This document shows, piece by piece, positions 10,484 to 21,390 of a stretch of 64,000 bases of DNA. Under the pieces are notes generated by a model. That model saw only the letters and a program-made list of their open reading frames with translations, was not told where the DNA came from and did no database searches. Location of the stretch: contig VDMD01000067.1 in the NCBI GenBank assembly GCA_007026445.1, forward strand, positions 62,001 to 126,000, given 5' to 3'. Source of the DNA: Schizophyllum amplum (lineage: Eukaryota > Basidiomycota > Agaricomycetes > Agaricales > Schizophyllaceae). Within the stretch, counting starts at the first letter, position 1. Each line of letters begins with the position of its first letter. The translations under genes and the position numbers were made by a program.

Positions 10484-11980
10484 TCAAGCCGCACGCCCCT
10501 TTCCCTTCCCCCTGGCCTGAGGTGCGTAATCCTCTTCATCCTCGGTATCGTCGCCAGTAGTCTGCGTCAGTGTACTCAGCGTCTGCCGAGATACAGACTC
10601 GGCCTCTGAGATGTCGGCCAGCGCATCTGTGCGGCGCAGAGGCGCCGTCGTCCTGACAGGCGCCGCCCGACGCCCCTGCGACCTCGAGCCACCGGCCTGC
10701 GCCTGAGTCTGCACGGGACGAAAGTAGACGGGCGCGCTGCTGGGACCAGCCCCGTTCTCATCCGTCATCAGCACCGGCACTGCGGCGCCGTAGCGCTGCT
10801 GCCCGACGCTTTGCGTCGACTCCTGCTGCAAGAGCCGCGCCATCCGCTCAGGCATCTCGGCGCCGTTCCTCGCTGGAGTAGGAGTCGGGGGGACCTGCCA
10901 CTGCGAGGCCGGTCGCTGCGGGTGAGACTGGCGTACTGGACGACGCAGGGAAGGTGACGGCATCGGCGGGGTCACGCCGCGCGGATGGCGGTACACGCCT
11001 TGACGATGGTGCTCGGGATTGACTGGACGCTGATGATGGAAGGGGGAGCGCAGCAGGCGAGCGGACGAAGGGCATGGAGTGGAGGATGCCTGCAGTCCCT
11101 GGAACGACGGCATCGCCGGAGGATGCGACGCTGGGACCGCGTTCTCAAGCGCCGGGTTCAGCAGCTCACCAGCTTCGTTGCAGAGGAACGTCCCCTCCGG
11201 TCCGAGCCCTCGTGTACGCGCCAAGGTCTCGGTGTGCTGCTGATGGAAGTTCCACAGCGTGCGCATCACGTCGTTCTCTCTCAGCGCGAAGAGGTCCTCG
11301 TCGTTCAGCTGCATGACCTGCCGCAGCTGGTGCCGCAGCGCCTCGGCGTGCGTCACGCGCAGGAGCTCGGCCTCCGTGCGCGGCGGTGCACGGAGCCTTT
11401 CCAGCGGAATCTCGGCCACTGTATTGCCCTCAAGAAAGAAGACACGATGGTCGCCGAGGTCCGGTCGAGGGGCGACGTTGGGGCGAGCTGGCGCGCGAAG
11501 CAATTCCTCGATGTCGGGCACGTGACGTGGAGCGGGAGTTGTGAAGCGGTCGAGGTTGGGATGCGTAGGCGCGGTACGGAACGATTCGCTGCGTTCGGTC
11601 TCGGTGTCAGACCCGGATCTGGCGCCTGCCAAGGACTCGGCGCTGGTGAAGGAGGCCCTGCCCTCCCGGTCGAGGGTATGCACACCATCCGGACCGAGGA
11701 CAACATCGCAATGGCCAAGAGGCTGCCCCTCACCGTTGGTCACGACCAGGCTTCCGGTACGACCCAGGCGACCTGTGCGACAAGGTCCGTTTGCTGCGGT
11801 TGTAGCAGTGACAGTGACCGAAGCGTTCTGTTGCTGAGCGCGATTTTGCGGCGCACGCGGATTCTGCCTGGCGTTGGTATTGGCAGGCGCAGTCGCAGGC
11901 GCGGGGGCGGGCGTAGGCGTCCGTTGTTGGCGCGCCTGCTGCCGGGCACGTTCGGCTTTGGCATGGGATCGAAGGCGCAT
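10484..11980 (-). CDS. Low-complexity protein of unknown function, single exon (498 aa)
   Basis: An uninterrupted 498-codon frame from ATG at 11980. The N-terminus is Arg/Gln-rich, followed by a Pro/Ala/Asn-rich tract. The middle has acidic and Ser/Thr-rich segments with repeated PAPRHVP-like stretches, and the C-terminus has an acidic DDTEDEED patch followed by a basic KGKG tail. No domain was recognised and most of it looks intrinsically disordered. A minus-strand TATAAA lies about 91 nt upstream (12071-12076), which supports this strand and start over the antisense 375-codon frame. A chromatin or nuclear role would fit the composition but is unsupported. Confidence 0.6.
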   Translation of the reverse strand: MRLRSHAKAERARQQARQQRTPTPAPAPATAPANTNARQNPRAPQNRAQQQNASVTVTATTAANGPCRTGRLGRTGSLVVTNGEGQPLGHCDVVLGPDGVHTLDREGRASFTSAESLAGARSGSDTETERSESFRTAPTHPNLDRFTTPAPRHVPDIEELLRAPARPNVAPRPDLGDHRVFFLEGNTVAEIPLERLRAPPRTEAELLRVTHAEALRHQLRQVMQLNDEDLFALRENDVMRTLWNFHQQHTETLARTRGLGPEGTFLCNEAGELLNPALENAVPASHPPAMPSFQGLQASSTPCPSSARLLRSPFHHQRPVNPEHHRQGVYRHPRGVTPPMPSPSLRRPVRQSHPQRPASQWQVPPTPTPARNGAEMPERMARLLQQESTQSVGQQRYGAAVPVLMTDENGAGPSSAPVYFRPVQTQAQAGGSRSQGRRAAPVRTTAPLRRTDALADISEAESVSRQTLSTLTQTTGDDTEDEEDYAPQARGKGKGRAA

Positions 11981-12613
11981 GTCTGGGTGAGTGGCTTAGC
12001 GTTTTGCGGAGAAGTGGATGAATGCGAGTGTCGGGGATCTGAGGAGACCAGTACGCCAATGCGAAGGCTCTTTATACCCGTCATCGTTGTGTGGGACCGT
12101 CCCATAGTGTGATGTGTAATGATCTTTGTGGTGGTCATAAAGGATTAATGTTTGCGGCCCGACCATAAGTGCTTTGGCAGAAACACGCGCGTGCTTGTTC
12201 CCCTTTGTCTGAACCAATTCAGGGTAAGGACACACCACCAGGACTGTGCACATTCCGCATGCTCTCGGTGGTAGCCTGCCTGCATGTATGAATCTGCTGG
12301 GCTATGACTTTGAACGTAGTCGGGCTGGTTTGCGCCACACCTTCAAGCGACTGATCTACAACACATAACATGAGTTCGGATACTATTCGCCAACGTAGAA
12401 ATTACCAAAAGTCTAGAGGTATGCGTAGATGTAACCTATCCGAGAAAATTGTCCGTCCGTGCAATGTCGTGTGGGGCCGTAAGGGTACGAAGTGGGGTGG
12501 AAGACAAGTCCCAAGCCACAAGTATAACAAGTGGACAGAGGTAAGGGGCTAGGGTCACATACGAGCAGGCAGCGTAGCCAAAGGTCCATCATCCTGCTCA
12601 ATGCATATCTCCT
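11981..12613. other. Intergenic spacer with promoter of the low-complexity gene
   Basis: Holds the promoter of the minus-strand gene ending upstream and the 3' flank of the DUF7137 gene. No other gene seen. Confidence 0.45.
12071..12076 (-). promoter_or_regulatory. TATA box candidate
   Basis: TATAAA on the minus strand, 91 nt upstream of the ATG at 11980. Confidence 0.45.
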
Positions 12614-13255
12614 TCAGCGTCGCGACTCTGACGCACGAAGCAGCTGGACTCCGGACATGAGCATCACGACGAAGGTGATCACAATGCCCATGAAAGCGGG
12701 ACTGGACACCGCATTCGACAGCGCGGAGTTGCATGAACCACATTTCCAACCTGTTCGTGAACGTCAGCTGAAGCCACTCTGGCGGAGGACAGGACACACA
12801 CCATCGCTGATCGACGTATAGTCTTGTGGCGTGTACATCGCGAACACCAGCTGGTTGTTCGACTTCATGTACCCAGCTCTCTGCGTCGCATCGGGGCCAC
12901 GATCATCCCACATCGACAGGGTGTAGCTCGCCTGCACGAGTGGGGAGTTCGGGTTGTCCTGCTGATACGAGTAGATGTCCCACACGAGTTCCGTCGCGTC
13001 ACCGTCCACAATGCCGACTGGGTACGTGTTCCCGTTCTCGCAGATGGCAGAGAGGGTGATGGAGGTGGGTGTGGCAATGACGGAGGTGAGATTCCAGCCG
13101 AAGGTGACCATCTGGTTTTCCGCAATTTTGTAGTACGAGGTCGCGGTTGTCGGCGGCTGAGTGATAGTGACGCCCCCGACCGCAGCAGTCTGAGGGATCT
13201 TGATGGTCGAAGACCCGGACCCGGAGCCCGAGTTGGAGGAGGAGGACTGAGGCAT
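12614..13255 (-). CDS. DUF7137-type single-pass membrane protein
   Basis: Two exons. The start is ATG at 13255 (MPQSSSSNSGSGSGSS). A Ser/Gly linker leads into an extracellular-type beta-rich domain: GGVTITQPPTTATSYYKIAE, a conserved VTFGW, a Cys (SAICENG), then AGYMKSNNQLVFAMYTPQDY. The second exon adds the paired cysteines WKCGSCNSA, a membrane segment (FMGIVITFVVMLMSGVQLL) and a short basic tail. This is the order of the fungal DUF7137 family, usually with an N-terminal signal peptide. No signal peptide is encoded before the Ser-rich stretch, so a short upstream exon may be missing. Function unknown; a cell-surface protein is likely. Confidence 0.82.
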
Positions 13256-16200
13256 GGCGGGCAGGCAGTGGGCTGACGGCGACAAACAACGACGGCGACC
13301 GTGAGTCCGTTACTGTAACTGGTCCAGGTGACACAGCCGGTCACGCGCAGTCACACTGTTCGTCGCTCTTCCAAAGGTTCTGCCCTTTCCCATCCTGATT
13401 CGTGGCCTCTCTAGACTATCGAAGAGACTGGTCAGCAATACCACACAAACGCCAGCGATTAGGCTTGTGCAACGGTACCTGAAGACATGTGCTCTGAGCT
13501 TTTGCTGGCACTGAACTCGCAGAGCCGGCCGTTGAACTGAATCAACAGGACACCTCGGCCCTGCAGCTCTACGATGCTGTGCCAAACCCCCGGCTTCAGA
13601 GATGACATCGGCAACGCAGGATTTGATTGCTCTCGACATGGCAAGTAGACCCTCCCAGACCCAGTCTTAGGCTTTTCTCTTGCGCCATATTCGTGCACGA
13701 CGTCGACATGAAGCAGTCCTATGCGCACAACTCGCAAGCTGTCAACCGTCAGAGCAATACTCTTGTCGATATTTGGCCATTGGCAGCGCCACCTAGCGTG
13801 GCTGTTTTCCGCCAGTTCACGCTCTGAGCTTTGCCTCTCGGGAAACTCGTCCGCGCCACCCCCAAATCATCAGTCCGGTTCACATGTACAGGTGTCCCCC
13901 GCCTCCCCTTCTCGCTGCTGAACATTCCCAGCATCAGCTTCCACCGCGCGCGTATCAGTCTGGCGGACCTACATCGATCTCGTCGGCACCTCACGAACCA
14001 CCCTTTCTATGGCGGGCGCTGGTGCGCAAGCATCTGCGCGTCCCCGTGGACTCGAAAGCCGGTGCTAGCCAATACTGTACGTGGTTGCGCCATAGATGCG
14101 TGACGAGCTTTTGCCATGCTGGTGCTGGCGATACCGATAGGTGTCTCGTTCTCTTTTGCTCTCAGGGACGAGCAATTGTTCAAGGCGACTCGTCCCCGGA
14201 GGGCGATGGACATATCCGGAACAAAGCATGTCGCAGATTCATCGATGATCCCGTGCTCCCGCTATCCTAACCGCTGATGCAGATGGCTGGCGCTTGTAAG
14301 CCGGTGAGTAACAAACTGCGATACTTGTATACAATGTATTGTTCTGCATCTGTTTGCCACGAAGAGGCGGGCTAACGGGTTTGCAGGGTATACACAACCG
14401 CTCTAGTAGGCCGTCACCGTTGTGGGAACAGCTCCCCTTCAACCGCGCATTTTCTTCTGAAGTTGCACTCAAAAGAGCCCATTATATTTGCGAAGGATAT
14501 GCGTGTTCTCCGGGACCAGCTGAGATCAATTCTTCAACCCGCGGTCCTCTTGGTGCAGCCATACCCGTACAACGTAGGCGGCTACCTTTGGTAACAGGAT
14601 TTCTGGTGCGCCTTGTTCTGAAGTCCCTTGTTCTCTATTGTTCTATCCTTGCGCACGATTTCCTCGACTACTCAGGCCTACAGACCCTCGACCAGACCAT
14701 GCGATGACAAGTCGCCCATCCTGTTCATCATGCGTCGCGTCTGCCACCGGCCCTGGGTCACTGCGCCCCAACTTTTTGCATGACCGCCCGTTGGCTGTCG
14801 ATGCCCCAAGCCCGCATATCGACGCCATAGACGCAACCCCGTCCCGTCTCATATACGCGACCCCGTCCCGTCTCGGAGGTCCTGGCTCCTGCTGCAACCT
14901 GAACTTGCACTCGGGGCCCTCGCGCGCGATGAAGATCGTTGGAAGCGGGAGGCCGAGTCAGTTCGGTTTACTTACCGTTTTGAGTTGAGCGGCCGTGAAC
15001 GGTTCGTGAGCCGGGTCACGTGACTGGATGTTGAACTTTGCCATGATGGTCATTGGTCCGGGACGATGATGGATCTCCATCACCTGGATGGCATTGGTAG
15101 CCTAATCTCGACATCGTATCTGACATAGGGCACTCAGTTACCCAAGACATGGTCCCAATATGGTGTGCGCCATCGCGAGGACGCGACGGCGGCTCGGATG
15201 CATTCGATCGGGACGAAAAGTTAGCTGTAGAGCAGCCGTACTGCGTAGGAATACGATGAATATTGTGTTGTCAAAGGTGACACTGACAGGACACGATTGG
15301 CGGACCGCTGAATATAACCGGCAGTTGCCGAGCATCACGTGTCGAATGTTCGACTTGCTTTATGTACGTCGCGCCCTTGTCAATGTCATTGAGATGTACA
15401 ACCCGTCTCCCCTTCTCCCATTGTCCCGGATTGACATAACTATTCTGTGTGTTGATTGCTCTGTCAAAGTAGTCGTCTTACCAAAAGCAATGAACAGAGC
15501 CAATGCCCGCCATGAGCCGCGCCCTGCGCGCATCTACACCGTCCGCTCGCCTCACCGATCACCATGCTCGGTGAGTGTTCACTGCTCGCAACATCCTTGA
15601 CGAGATCATCCCCGGGCAAGTCTGTGTCGCGCCGTGATCGTCGGTCGTTCAGCAGGACGCAGCCACCGGCTGCCACCCGTCAATACACGTGCTTAGACTG
15701 ATACGGTGCTCCACTCAAGGCCTGCTCCAGGCCTACTCCAGCCTACTCCGTTAAGTGCAAGCGCCCGATATCTCGCATCGGCAGGAACGAAGAGCCTGAG
15801 AGCGGTGCGCACTCTATCGTCTCGGTCCTGACTCTACCGTCCTCGGTCCTGGAACCAGTGCTCGGCGTACGTCCGGATTTCGAGTCCCGTGAATGGCGGG
15901 GGTTTGGGAGTCCCTCTCGTAGTCGTTCGAGGCGTCGATGGGCACCATTGCTTGTGTCGCTGATGGGTGAAGAACGGAATGAGCATTGATACCTGAGACT
16001 CATTACGGCCCGATACATACAGCTCTGATACAGCTCTCATTCAGGTTTTCGTATGATCACGGCATAGAAAGAACGTACGATTCATGGTGCCCGTATATGG
16101 AAGGCTTTGTTGCGGCGTGCGTTCAGCCGCATGAAGGGCTATGCATGTTGGCAAACGTGACCTGTCCGCGGGGGAAGATCCTTCAGTGAAAGAAGCTTGA

Positions 16201-16536
16201 AGGAGATGTAAAGTCATCCTTGAAGACAAGTGATAAGTATCGTATACCGTGCCGTAGGAAGGAGCGCGCACCGATAAAGATCATTCCTTGAACGCACCAC
16301 GCCCTCAGAAACGGAGGATGAATGTGAAATGCAGGGACGAGCGCAGGTAAATTCAGAGCTGGATGAACGGTACTTGTCAGTGCGCCGCGGGGTACTCGGT
16401 GCGCTCGTCTCGACGGATCAGAGACTCGACCCGTCCTGCGGGCATGAAAGCGCGGGGCCGCGAAGCAGGACGACAGCCTCGGTCTTCGGGGACGGCACCC
16501 AGGGTCCCCTATGTAAGTCATGCAGGTCGTCGCCTC
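13256..16536. other. Long gene-poor region
   Basis: No convincing gene on either strand. Local repeats are visible: a duplicated ACCCCGTCCCGTCTC (about 14838-14875) and three copies of a 10-bp CCTACTCCAG-like unit near 15720-15752. One CACGTG lies at 15017-15022. Open frames are short, lack domain features and do not join into a plausible gene. Confidence 0.5.
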
Positions 16537-16604
16537 GGCCAAGGGTGCAGCCAAGCCAAGGGTGCGGACAAGCCAAGGATGCAGACAAGCCAAGGATGCA
16601 GACG
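16537..16604. repeat. Minisatellite, 17-18 bp unit, about four copies
   Basis: Tandem copies of a unit close to AAGCCAAGGATGCAGAC, degenerate at the left end and near-identical at the right. Confidence 0.85.
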
Positions 16605-16844
16605 AGATAAGCAGGAAGAAATCGGAAGGCCGGCAGGAAGGTCGGAAGCGCTGCCTTGGAAAACCGGCCGAGGCGAGGTGACGGAGAACGCCGCGACGTT
16701 TGGCCATAAAATCCGTGCTGGGCCGGACTTTCAAGGTGTGGCCAAAACCTGCGGTGGCGAAGGAGCGTTCAAATACACCTTGTAAAATATGGCGGCGCCT
16801 TGGGAAGAGACGGTGTCTGCAGAGCGTTGGATGTCGCAAAGGCT

Positions 16845-18275
16845 CTACGAGCGCGTAAGCCGCCATGTTGCCTGAGCGGGCTGAATAGGGAGGATATGTG
16901 AGTTGCATGAAGAGGATACTCGGGTTGTATGGAAAGGATGTTCGAGTTGTATAGAAAGGATGTTCGAGTTGTATAGAGAGGATGTTCGAGTTGTATAGAG
17001 AGGATGCTCGAGTTCTCGATTATGTGCCGAAGCCGATTGGTATAGCCCTCCTGGTCTGCTCGGAAGACATCCACGGAGGGAGACGGTGAAATGAGTGTCG
17101 TAGACAGCGGAGAGCAGTTTTAGACGCATGAGGCTTCGCAGATGCAGCGAAGATAGCTTGCGTATTTGCATACGGTCACTTGTCCTCCCGAACCCTCGCG
17201 AACCTCCAAAAGAGATCGTCAGTCGGTAAGGGCCCGCTGAACGACTTACTCGGCACCGCCAGGCGCTTGGAGCGGGTCCAAGCTTCTGCAGCGCCATGAG
17301 TGGATCCAGGCTTTGACGCGTTATGGTCGGGCTGCCGGTCACTTGATCGTTCAGTAGAGCTGCCGGCAACAGGAATGCTCCTCCTATGACAGCTGCTTCG
17401 AGTGCGATTGGAGCGGGGAGCCTGGCTTTACGGTCGAGCAGCGGCGAGATAGTCGATAAGGCGTCTGCAGAAAGACACGCATTTTCGGCGTGGTCGGCGA
17501 GGGGGTTCGAGGACGACGCGGGCGGGTCCGGTCCGCCCAGGATACTTTTTGGTCGGGGTAGGACCTGCTCAGAGAGGGCGACAAGGCGACGGAGCAGTGC
17601 GAGCGACCTGATATGAACGGTCACGATGGTTAAGCAGCCGTTCTTGCGCAACAGGTCGCCAGCGGGGCTCGGTAACCGGTGTGACCGTTGCACCCGAAGC
17701 ACGCAAAGGAGGACGACGAGCACCCAGACCGCCTCGGACAATATAGAGCGCCAGGTACAAAAACGTTGACAAGGACAGAGCGATGAAAGGGGCGGGTCTG
17801 AGCAGACCATTAATCGATCTATATTCGTCGTTTCGGCTGAGGACCTTTGGAGAACGTGAACGCTGGAATGGAGAGGGTTTTTGCCGTCGAAGGGTCGTAG
17901 ACGGGTGCGATGCGTGGGTCCACAAGCTGGATGGGCGCAGACATCACGGCCCGCAGTATAGAACCTTGAACAGCAGGTGCAAAGCAGGTGGGGGGCCTCA
18001 GAAGCAGGCAGGGGGCCTTTAGAAGCAGACAGAGATGAACCGAGGAGGGGAGTGCGGACTCGTTTCAGTTCGAAACAGATAGGCAGGCAGACCAGTGATG
18101 GGGCTATCAGCGGCGCTGACTGAGGCGGCGTCTTCGGCCCAACGGGCGTCCAGGCCTTTTCTTTGCAGCGCGACGGGGAGCGCGAGAGCGGCAGAAAATT
18201 TTGAGGAAATTTGGTGGAGAGGCGACGTCGGTGGCGGCGCGCTTGGACGTTTGCATTGTTTGACGAAAGAGCCAA
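16845..18275 (-). pseudogene. Doubtful coding relic or unresolved multi-exon membrane protein gene
   Basis: A 476-codon frame without stops crosses this region, but its 3' end translates a minisatellite and its start lacks support. Within it, at about 17950-17600 on the minus strand, two other frames look more protein-like: one begins MSAPIQLVDPRIAPVYDPST, the other contains PAPFIALSLSTFLYLALYIV, a possible membrane helix. A GTAAGT donor with a CTGAC branch site and a TTTTGGAG acceptor occurs near 17200-17255. I could not assemble a continuous gene. It may be a decayed gene, a gene with indels, or chance in GC-rich DNA. No family is recognised. Confidence 0.25.
16891..17015. repeat. Minisatellite, 22-bp unit, five to six copies
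   Basis: Head-to-tail copies of GGATGTTCGAGTTGTATAGA plus two bases. The central copies (16936-17001) are almost identical and copies decay outwards. It lies inside the long minus-strand frame at 16845-18275, where it would encode a His/Tyr/Asn/Ser repeat. Confidence 0.9.
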
Positions 18276-18782
18276 TTATTGTGCGCGTTTATCGGCCGGA
18301 CCGGCACAGCGCAGCGGGTTTCAAGCCTTCTGTAGCGCCCGCATGCAGAAGAAAGTCCGAACGAGGGAGCAGATCTTGTTGAACTCCATCGCCGCTGTTG
18401 TTCGTCGCTGTGGGACAAGAAATCCGGAGCGCCAGAGCTGGTCGCCGTTGGTTTCAGCAGCGCACGCGACGTTTTCCCACCACCAGGTTCCCACGGCTCG
18501 CATAGGAGGCAATCATCCGCCTCTGCATCTTACCCTCAACTCCGCAGAGTTTGGGCGTTTCGCTGAGCTCGTCGCCGTCGTCGCTGCCGTCGCCCGTCGC
18601 TGTCATCGCCGACGTTGACACCGAGAGAAGGAACGAAGTAGACAGGCGAGACAACGCGCAGGTGAGTTGCCCGCTCCGTCGGCAATGGCGCCCGCTCAAC
18701 AGTTCATCCTCAGCGTCGCCCAGCTTCGACTGCATCGCAGACAGCGTCGCCGCCCTCACCACTCACCTGGCCGCAACCCAAC
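18276..18782. other. Upstream region of the 848-aa protein gene
   Basis: Pyrimidine-rich and GC-rich DNA preceding a long plus-strand gene; probable promoter and 5' UTR. No separate gene seen. Confidence 0.4.
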
Positions 18783-21329
18783 ATGTCAATTTCCATGTCT
18801 GAATACCCAGTATCACTAGCAGACCGAACGGGCGAGTCCTCGCGCAAGGCCGAGCGGCCCATGCGGTCCCCCGAGGCCATGCCATCGACGAGCGGCTCGT
18901 CGACGAAGAACTGGAAACCCATGCCCATGCACGAATATCTGGCTGCGATCAACCAACAAACATCATCATATGCGGCGCCCTCGTGGTACCCGTCACTCGA
19001 CCGCCCACCTCCATATCCGGGCCTCGATACCGGTCGCCTTCCTGTCGCGTCGCCTTCTGTCACGCCACAGATGCAGGAGCGCTGCAAGGAGGCTGTCAGC
19101 GCCGGCATACCGAGACCGTTGCCAGCACTCCCCCCGGGTATGCCGATGTCACAATGCGTACCGGTGCCCGGAATGATTCAGGCAATGCCTACCGATGTCG
19201 GTTCATCTGCACCACCCAACGTCCTTCCTTCCTTCCACTTTCCCCCACCGCGACCTCCCAACATCGTTTCGCCCAACAATCTGAACCTTGCTGGTCCGAT
19301 CGACAGCCCGTATGCGAAACTCGTCGTCGCGTCACCACAGCCTATACACGCGCGTCAGAAGCAACCATTGCAGCTTACGCCGCAAACCTCGGAGCCGTCG
19401 TCGCCAGAGACACCAGTGCTCTCGAACAGCGGCTACCTGTCACCCCCGCCGGGTCCACGACCACTGCCAGCTGTCCCATCACCTCCGCCATTATTGGCGC
19501 CGACTCCCCTGCGCGTGGCTGCAAGACCTGCGGCATGCACACTTCGGCCTATAGACGGCCGTGATCCTTTCGATAATGATTGGAAAGTGCCAGTGGAGGC
19601 GAGCTCGTCATCACCATCTAGGTCGAACACCCCGAAGCTGGCGAACCCGACGGAGCGGGTACGGTTCTCGCATGCGCGCTCACGCAGCGACCAGTCGCAA
19701 ATGTTCCGCGACGATATGTCGATTCGACCCAAGTCTATCCGCCGCCGGCAGTCTTTCACCAGCAACATCACTGATTTGTCATATGCCTCTGACAGTGATG
19801 AGACGGACACTGGGTACGATGATGAGGACGACGTCCACCGCACGCTGGGTGACATGGGCATCCTGTCCTCGCCCGTCTCCGACCGCACAATCGACTCGCC
19901 CTTGCATCACCACCCGCGCGAAGTCGACGACGAGGGCGCACACCCCATAGATGTGAGCAATGATGACGCCATGACCGAGTTCGCAGCCAGCCCTATGAAC
20001 ACCCGGCCGCTCTCGACACTCGTATTTAGCGCGACCGCTGCCGGCGAGGAAGACTTCGATAACGGGTACTCACCATTTTCGTCACGTAGTGGCTCCCCGA
20101 TTTCGCCCATCCGCTATGCGCCTCAGGCCGATTCGGATGAGGAAATCGATACGGATGCAGAAATTGACGGGGCCGGCTCTGACGCGGACTCGGACGTCTC
20201 TTCCATCATGTTTGGCGATAACCCGTCCCCGACGTCCGGCAGTCCCGTTGAATCACCCACCTCGCCCATCCGCCTTCCGACGCGTGCACGGCGGCGCAAG
20301 TCGTACAGTGCGAGCACGCGATCACGCCGCAGCCTCTCACCCACGCGCCGCGAGGTGCAGATCCCGCGGCGGCGTGTGCAGCCCTCGGCGCGGCGCTCTC
20401 ACTCCGTTGGCAGCCGCGACGACCTGTCTTTCACGGCGCGCCGAGCGAGTGCGTTCAGTGGCCTACGCGACGACTTTGGCGGGCGCTACGCCGGCAGCTC
20501 GACGTTCCGGGACGCGTACGACACGCCGAGCACTGCCTCGACGCAGGGCGCCCAGACGCCTCCGTCTAGCGAGCAGCAGCACCAGCCGCTCCTCGCGCCA
20601 GTGCGCGCGCCAGATGCGGACAATGCCAAGGTTGGCCCTCCGAGCTCGTTCATGAAGTTCGCGCCCGCCCTTATGACGGACTCGGGCATCGTAGCCGGCG
20701 GCGTCATGTATGTCAGTGCGGGGAAGACGAAGACGCGCGGGCGTGCATCATCACGAGACCGCGGCGAGGAGGATAGCGGAGAGCGGTCCAAGGAGCGCGA
20801 CAAGGAGAAGAAGGAGAAGAAGCGCGGCCGCGGTGTGATGGGCCTCCCCATGGGCCTCGGAGGGCGCGAGAAGGAGGGCAGGGATCGCAGTACTTCCGGT
20901 GCGCAGGCCCCCCAGCCGCCTGCGCACATCGGCCCGCGCGTCGCTGCGCAGATCCACGCAATGGAGTCGGCCGTGTATCGCGGGGAGACGCAGGACGGGC
21001 AGGATGGGATTCACTACTCGCCCGATGCCGTGCAGTATGTGGCCGGGGAGGCGACGTACGCGGTCGATGCGGACGGGTACCCTCTCATGCAGGACGCGCC
21101 CTACCCGACCGGCGGCTACCCGGCGCAGTATCCCACGCAATCGCTCCCTGGGATCAAGTACTCGCCCAGGCATGCGGTGAGCCGCTCGCGGTCGGGGCTC
21201 AGCATCGACACTGCGCACTCAGCGGGGTCTTCTGTCGAGAGCTGGCAGGACTCGCGGCGGTATGGCAGTCGGGAGGAGCTCTTCCGGCAAAATAACAAGG
21301 ACGACATGCTCCGTGTGGTGAATCGATAG
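18783..21329 (+). CDS. Large intrinsically disordered protein of unknown function, single exon (848 aa)
   Basis: One uninterrupted frame begins MSISMSEYPVSLADRTGESS. Composition is Ser/Pro/Arg/Asp-rich throughout: a proline-rich first third, an acidic segment (SDSDETDTGYDDEDD), an Arg/Ser block (STRSRRSLSPTRREVQIPRR), then a strongly charged EKKEKKRGRG block, and a Tyr/Gly/Pro-rich C-terminal part before the terminal SREELFRQNNKDDM. Many SP/TP sites suggest regulation by proline-directed kinases. No folded domain was recognised. The length and lack of stops in a GC-rich frame support coding. A (CT)n microsatellite follows in the likely 3' UTR. Confidence 0.75.
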   Translation: MSISMSEYPVSLADRTGESSRKAERPMRSPEAMPSTSGSSTKNWKPMPMHEYLAAINQQTSSYAAPSWYPSLDRPPPYPGLDTGRLPVASPSVTPQMQERCKEAVSAGIPRPLPALPPGMPMSQCVPVPGMIQAMPTDVGSSAPPNVLPSFHFPPPRPPNIVSPNNLNLAGPIDSPYAKLVVASPQPIHARQKQPLQLTPQTSEPSSPETPVLSNSGYLSPPPGPRPLPAVPSPPPLLAPTPLRVAARPAACTLRPIDGRDPFDNDWKVPVEASSSSPSRSNTPKLANPTERVRFSHARSRSDQSQMFRDDMSIRPKSIRRRQSFTSNITDLSYASDSDETDTGYDDEDDVHRTLGDMGILSSPVSDRTIDSPLHHHPREVDDEGAHPIDVSNDDAMTEFAASPMNTRPLSTLVFSATAAGEEDFDNGYSPFSSRSGSPISPIRYAPQADSDEEIDTDAEIDGAGSDADSDVSSIMFGDNPSPTSGSPVESPTSPIRLPTRARRRKSYSASTRSRRSLSPTRREVQIPRRRVQPSARRSHSVGSRDDLSFTARRASAFSGLRDDFGGRYAGSSTFRDAYDTPSTASTQGAQTPPSSEQQHQPLLAPVRAPDADNAKVGPPSSFMKFAPALMTDSGIVAGGVMYVSAGKTKTRGRASSRDRGEEDSGERSKERDKEKKEKKRGRGVMGLPMGLGGREKEGRDRSTSGAQAPQPPAHIGPRVAAQIHAMESAVYRGETQDGQDGIHYSPDAVQYVAGEATYAVDADGYPLMQDAPYPTGGYPAQYPTQSLPGIKYSPRHAVSRSRSGLSIDTAHSAGSSVESWQDSRRYGSREELFRQNNKDDMLRVVNR

Positions 21330-21369
21330 TGAAGGATTAGGAGGAGGTGTAGGAAGGATGGATTTGGAG

Positions 21370-21390
21370 CTCTCTCTCTCTCTCTCTCTT
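21370..21390. repeat. (CT)n microsatellite
   Basis: About ten TC dinucleotides, 40 nt after the stop of the 848-aa protein gene. Confidence 0.9.

Noticed and set aside
10985..12112. 375-codon plus-strand frame
   Set aside because: Antisense to the 498-codon gene, whose TATA box and codon pattern are on the other strand.
16183..16908. 241-codon minus-strand frame
   Set aside because: Runs through a minisatellite and has no domain or splice support.
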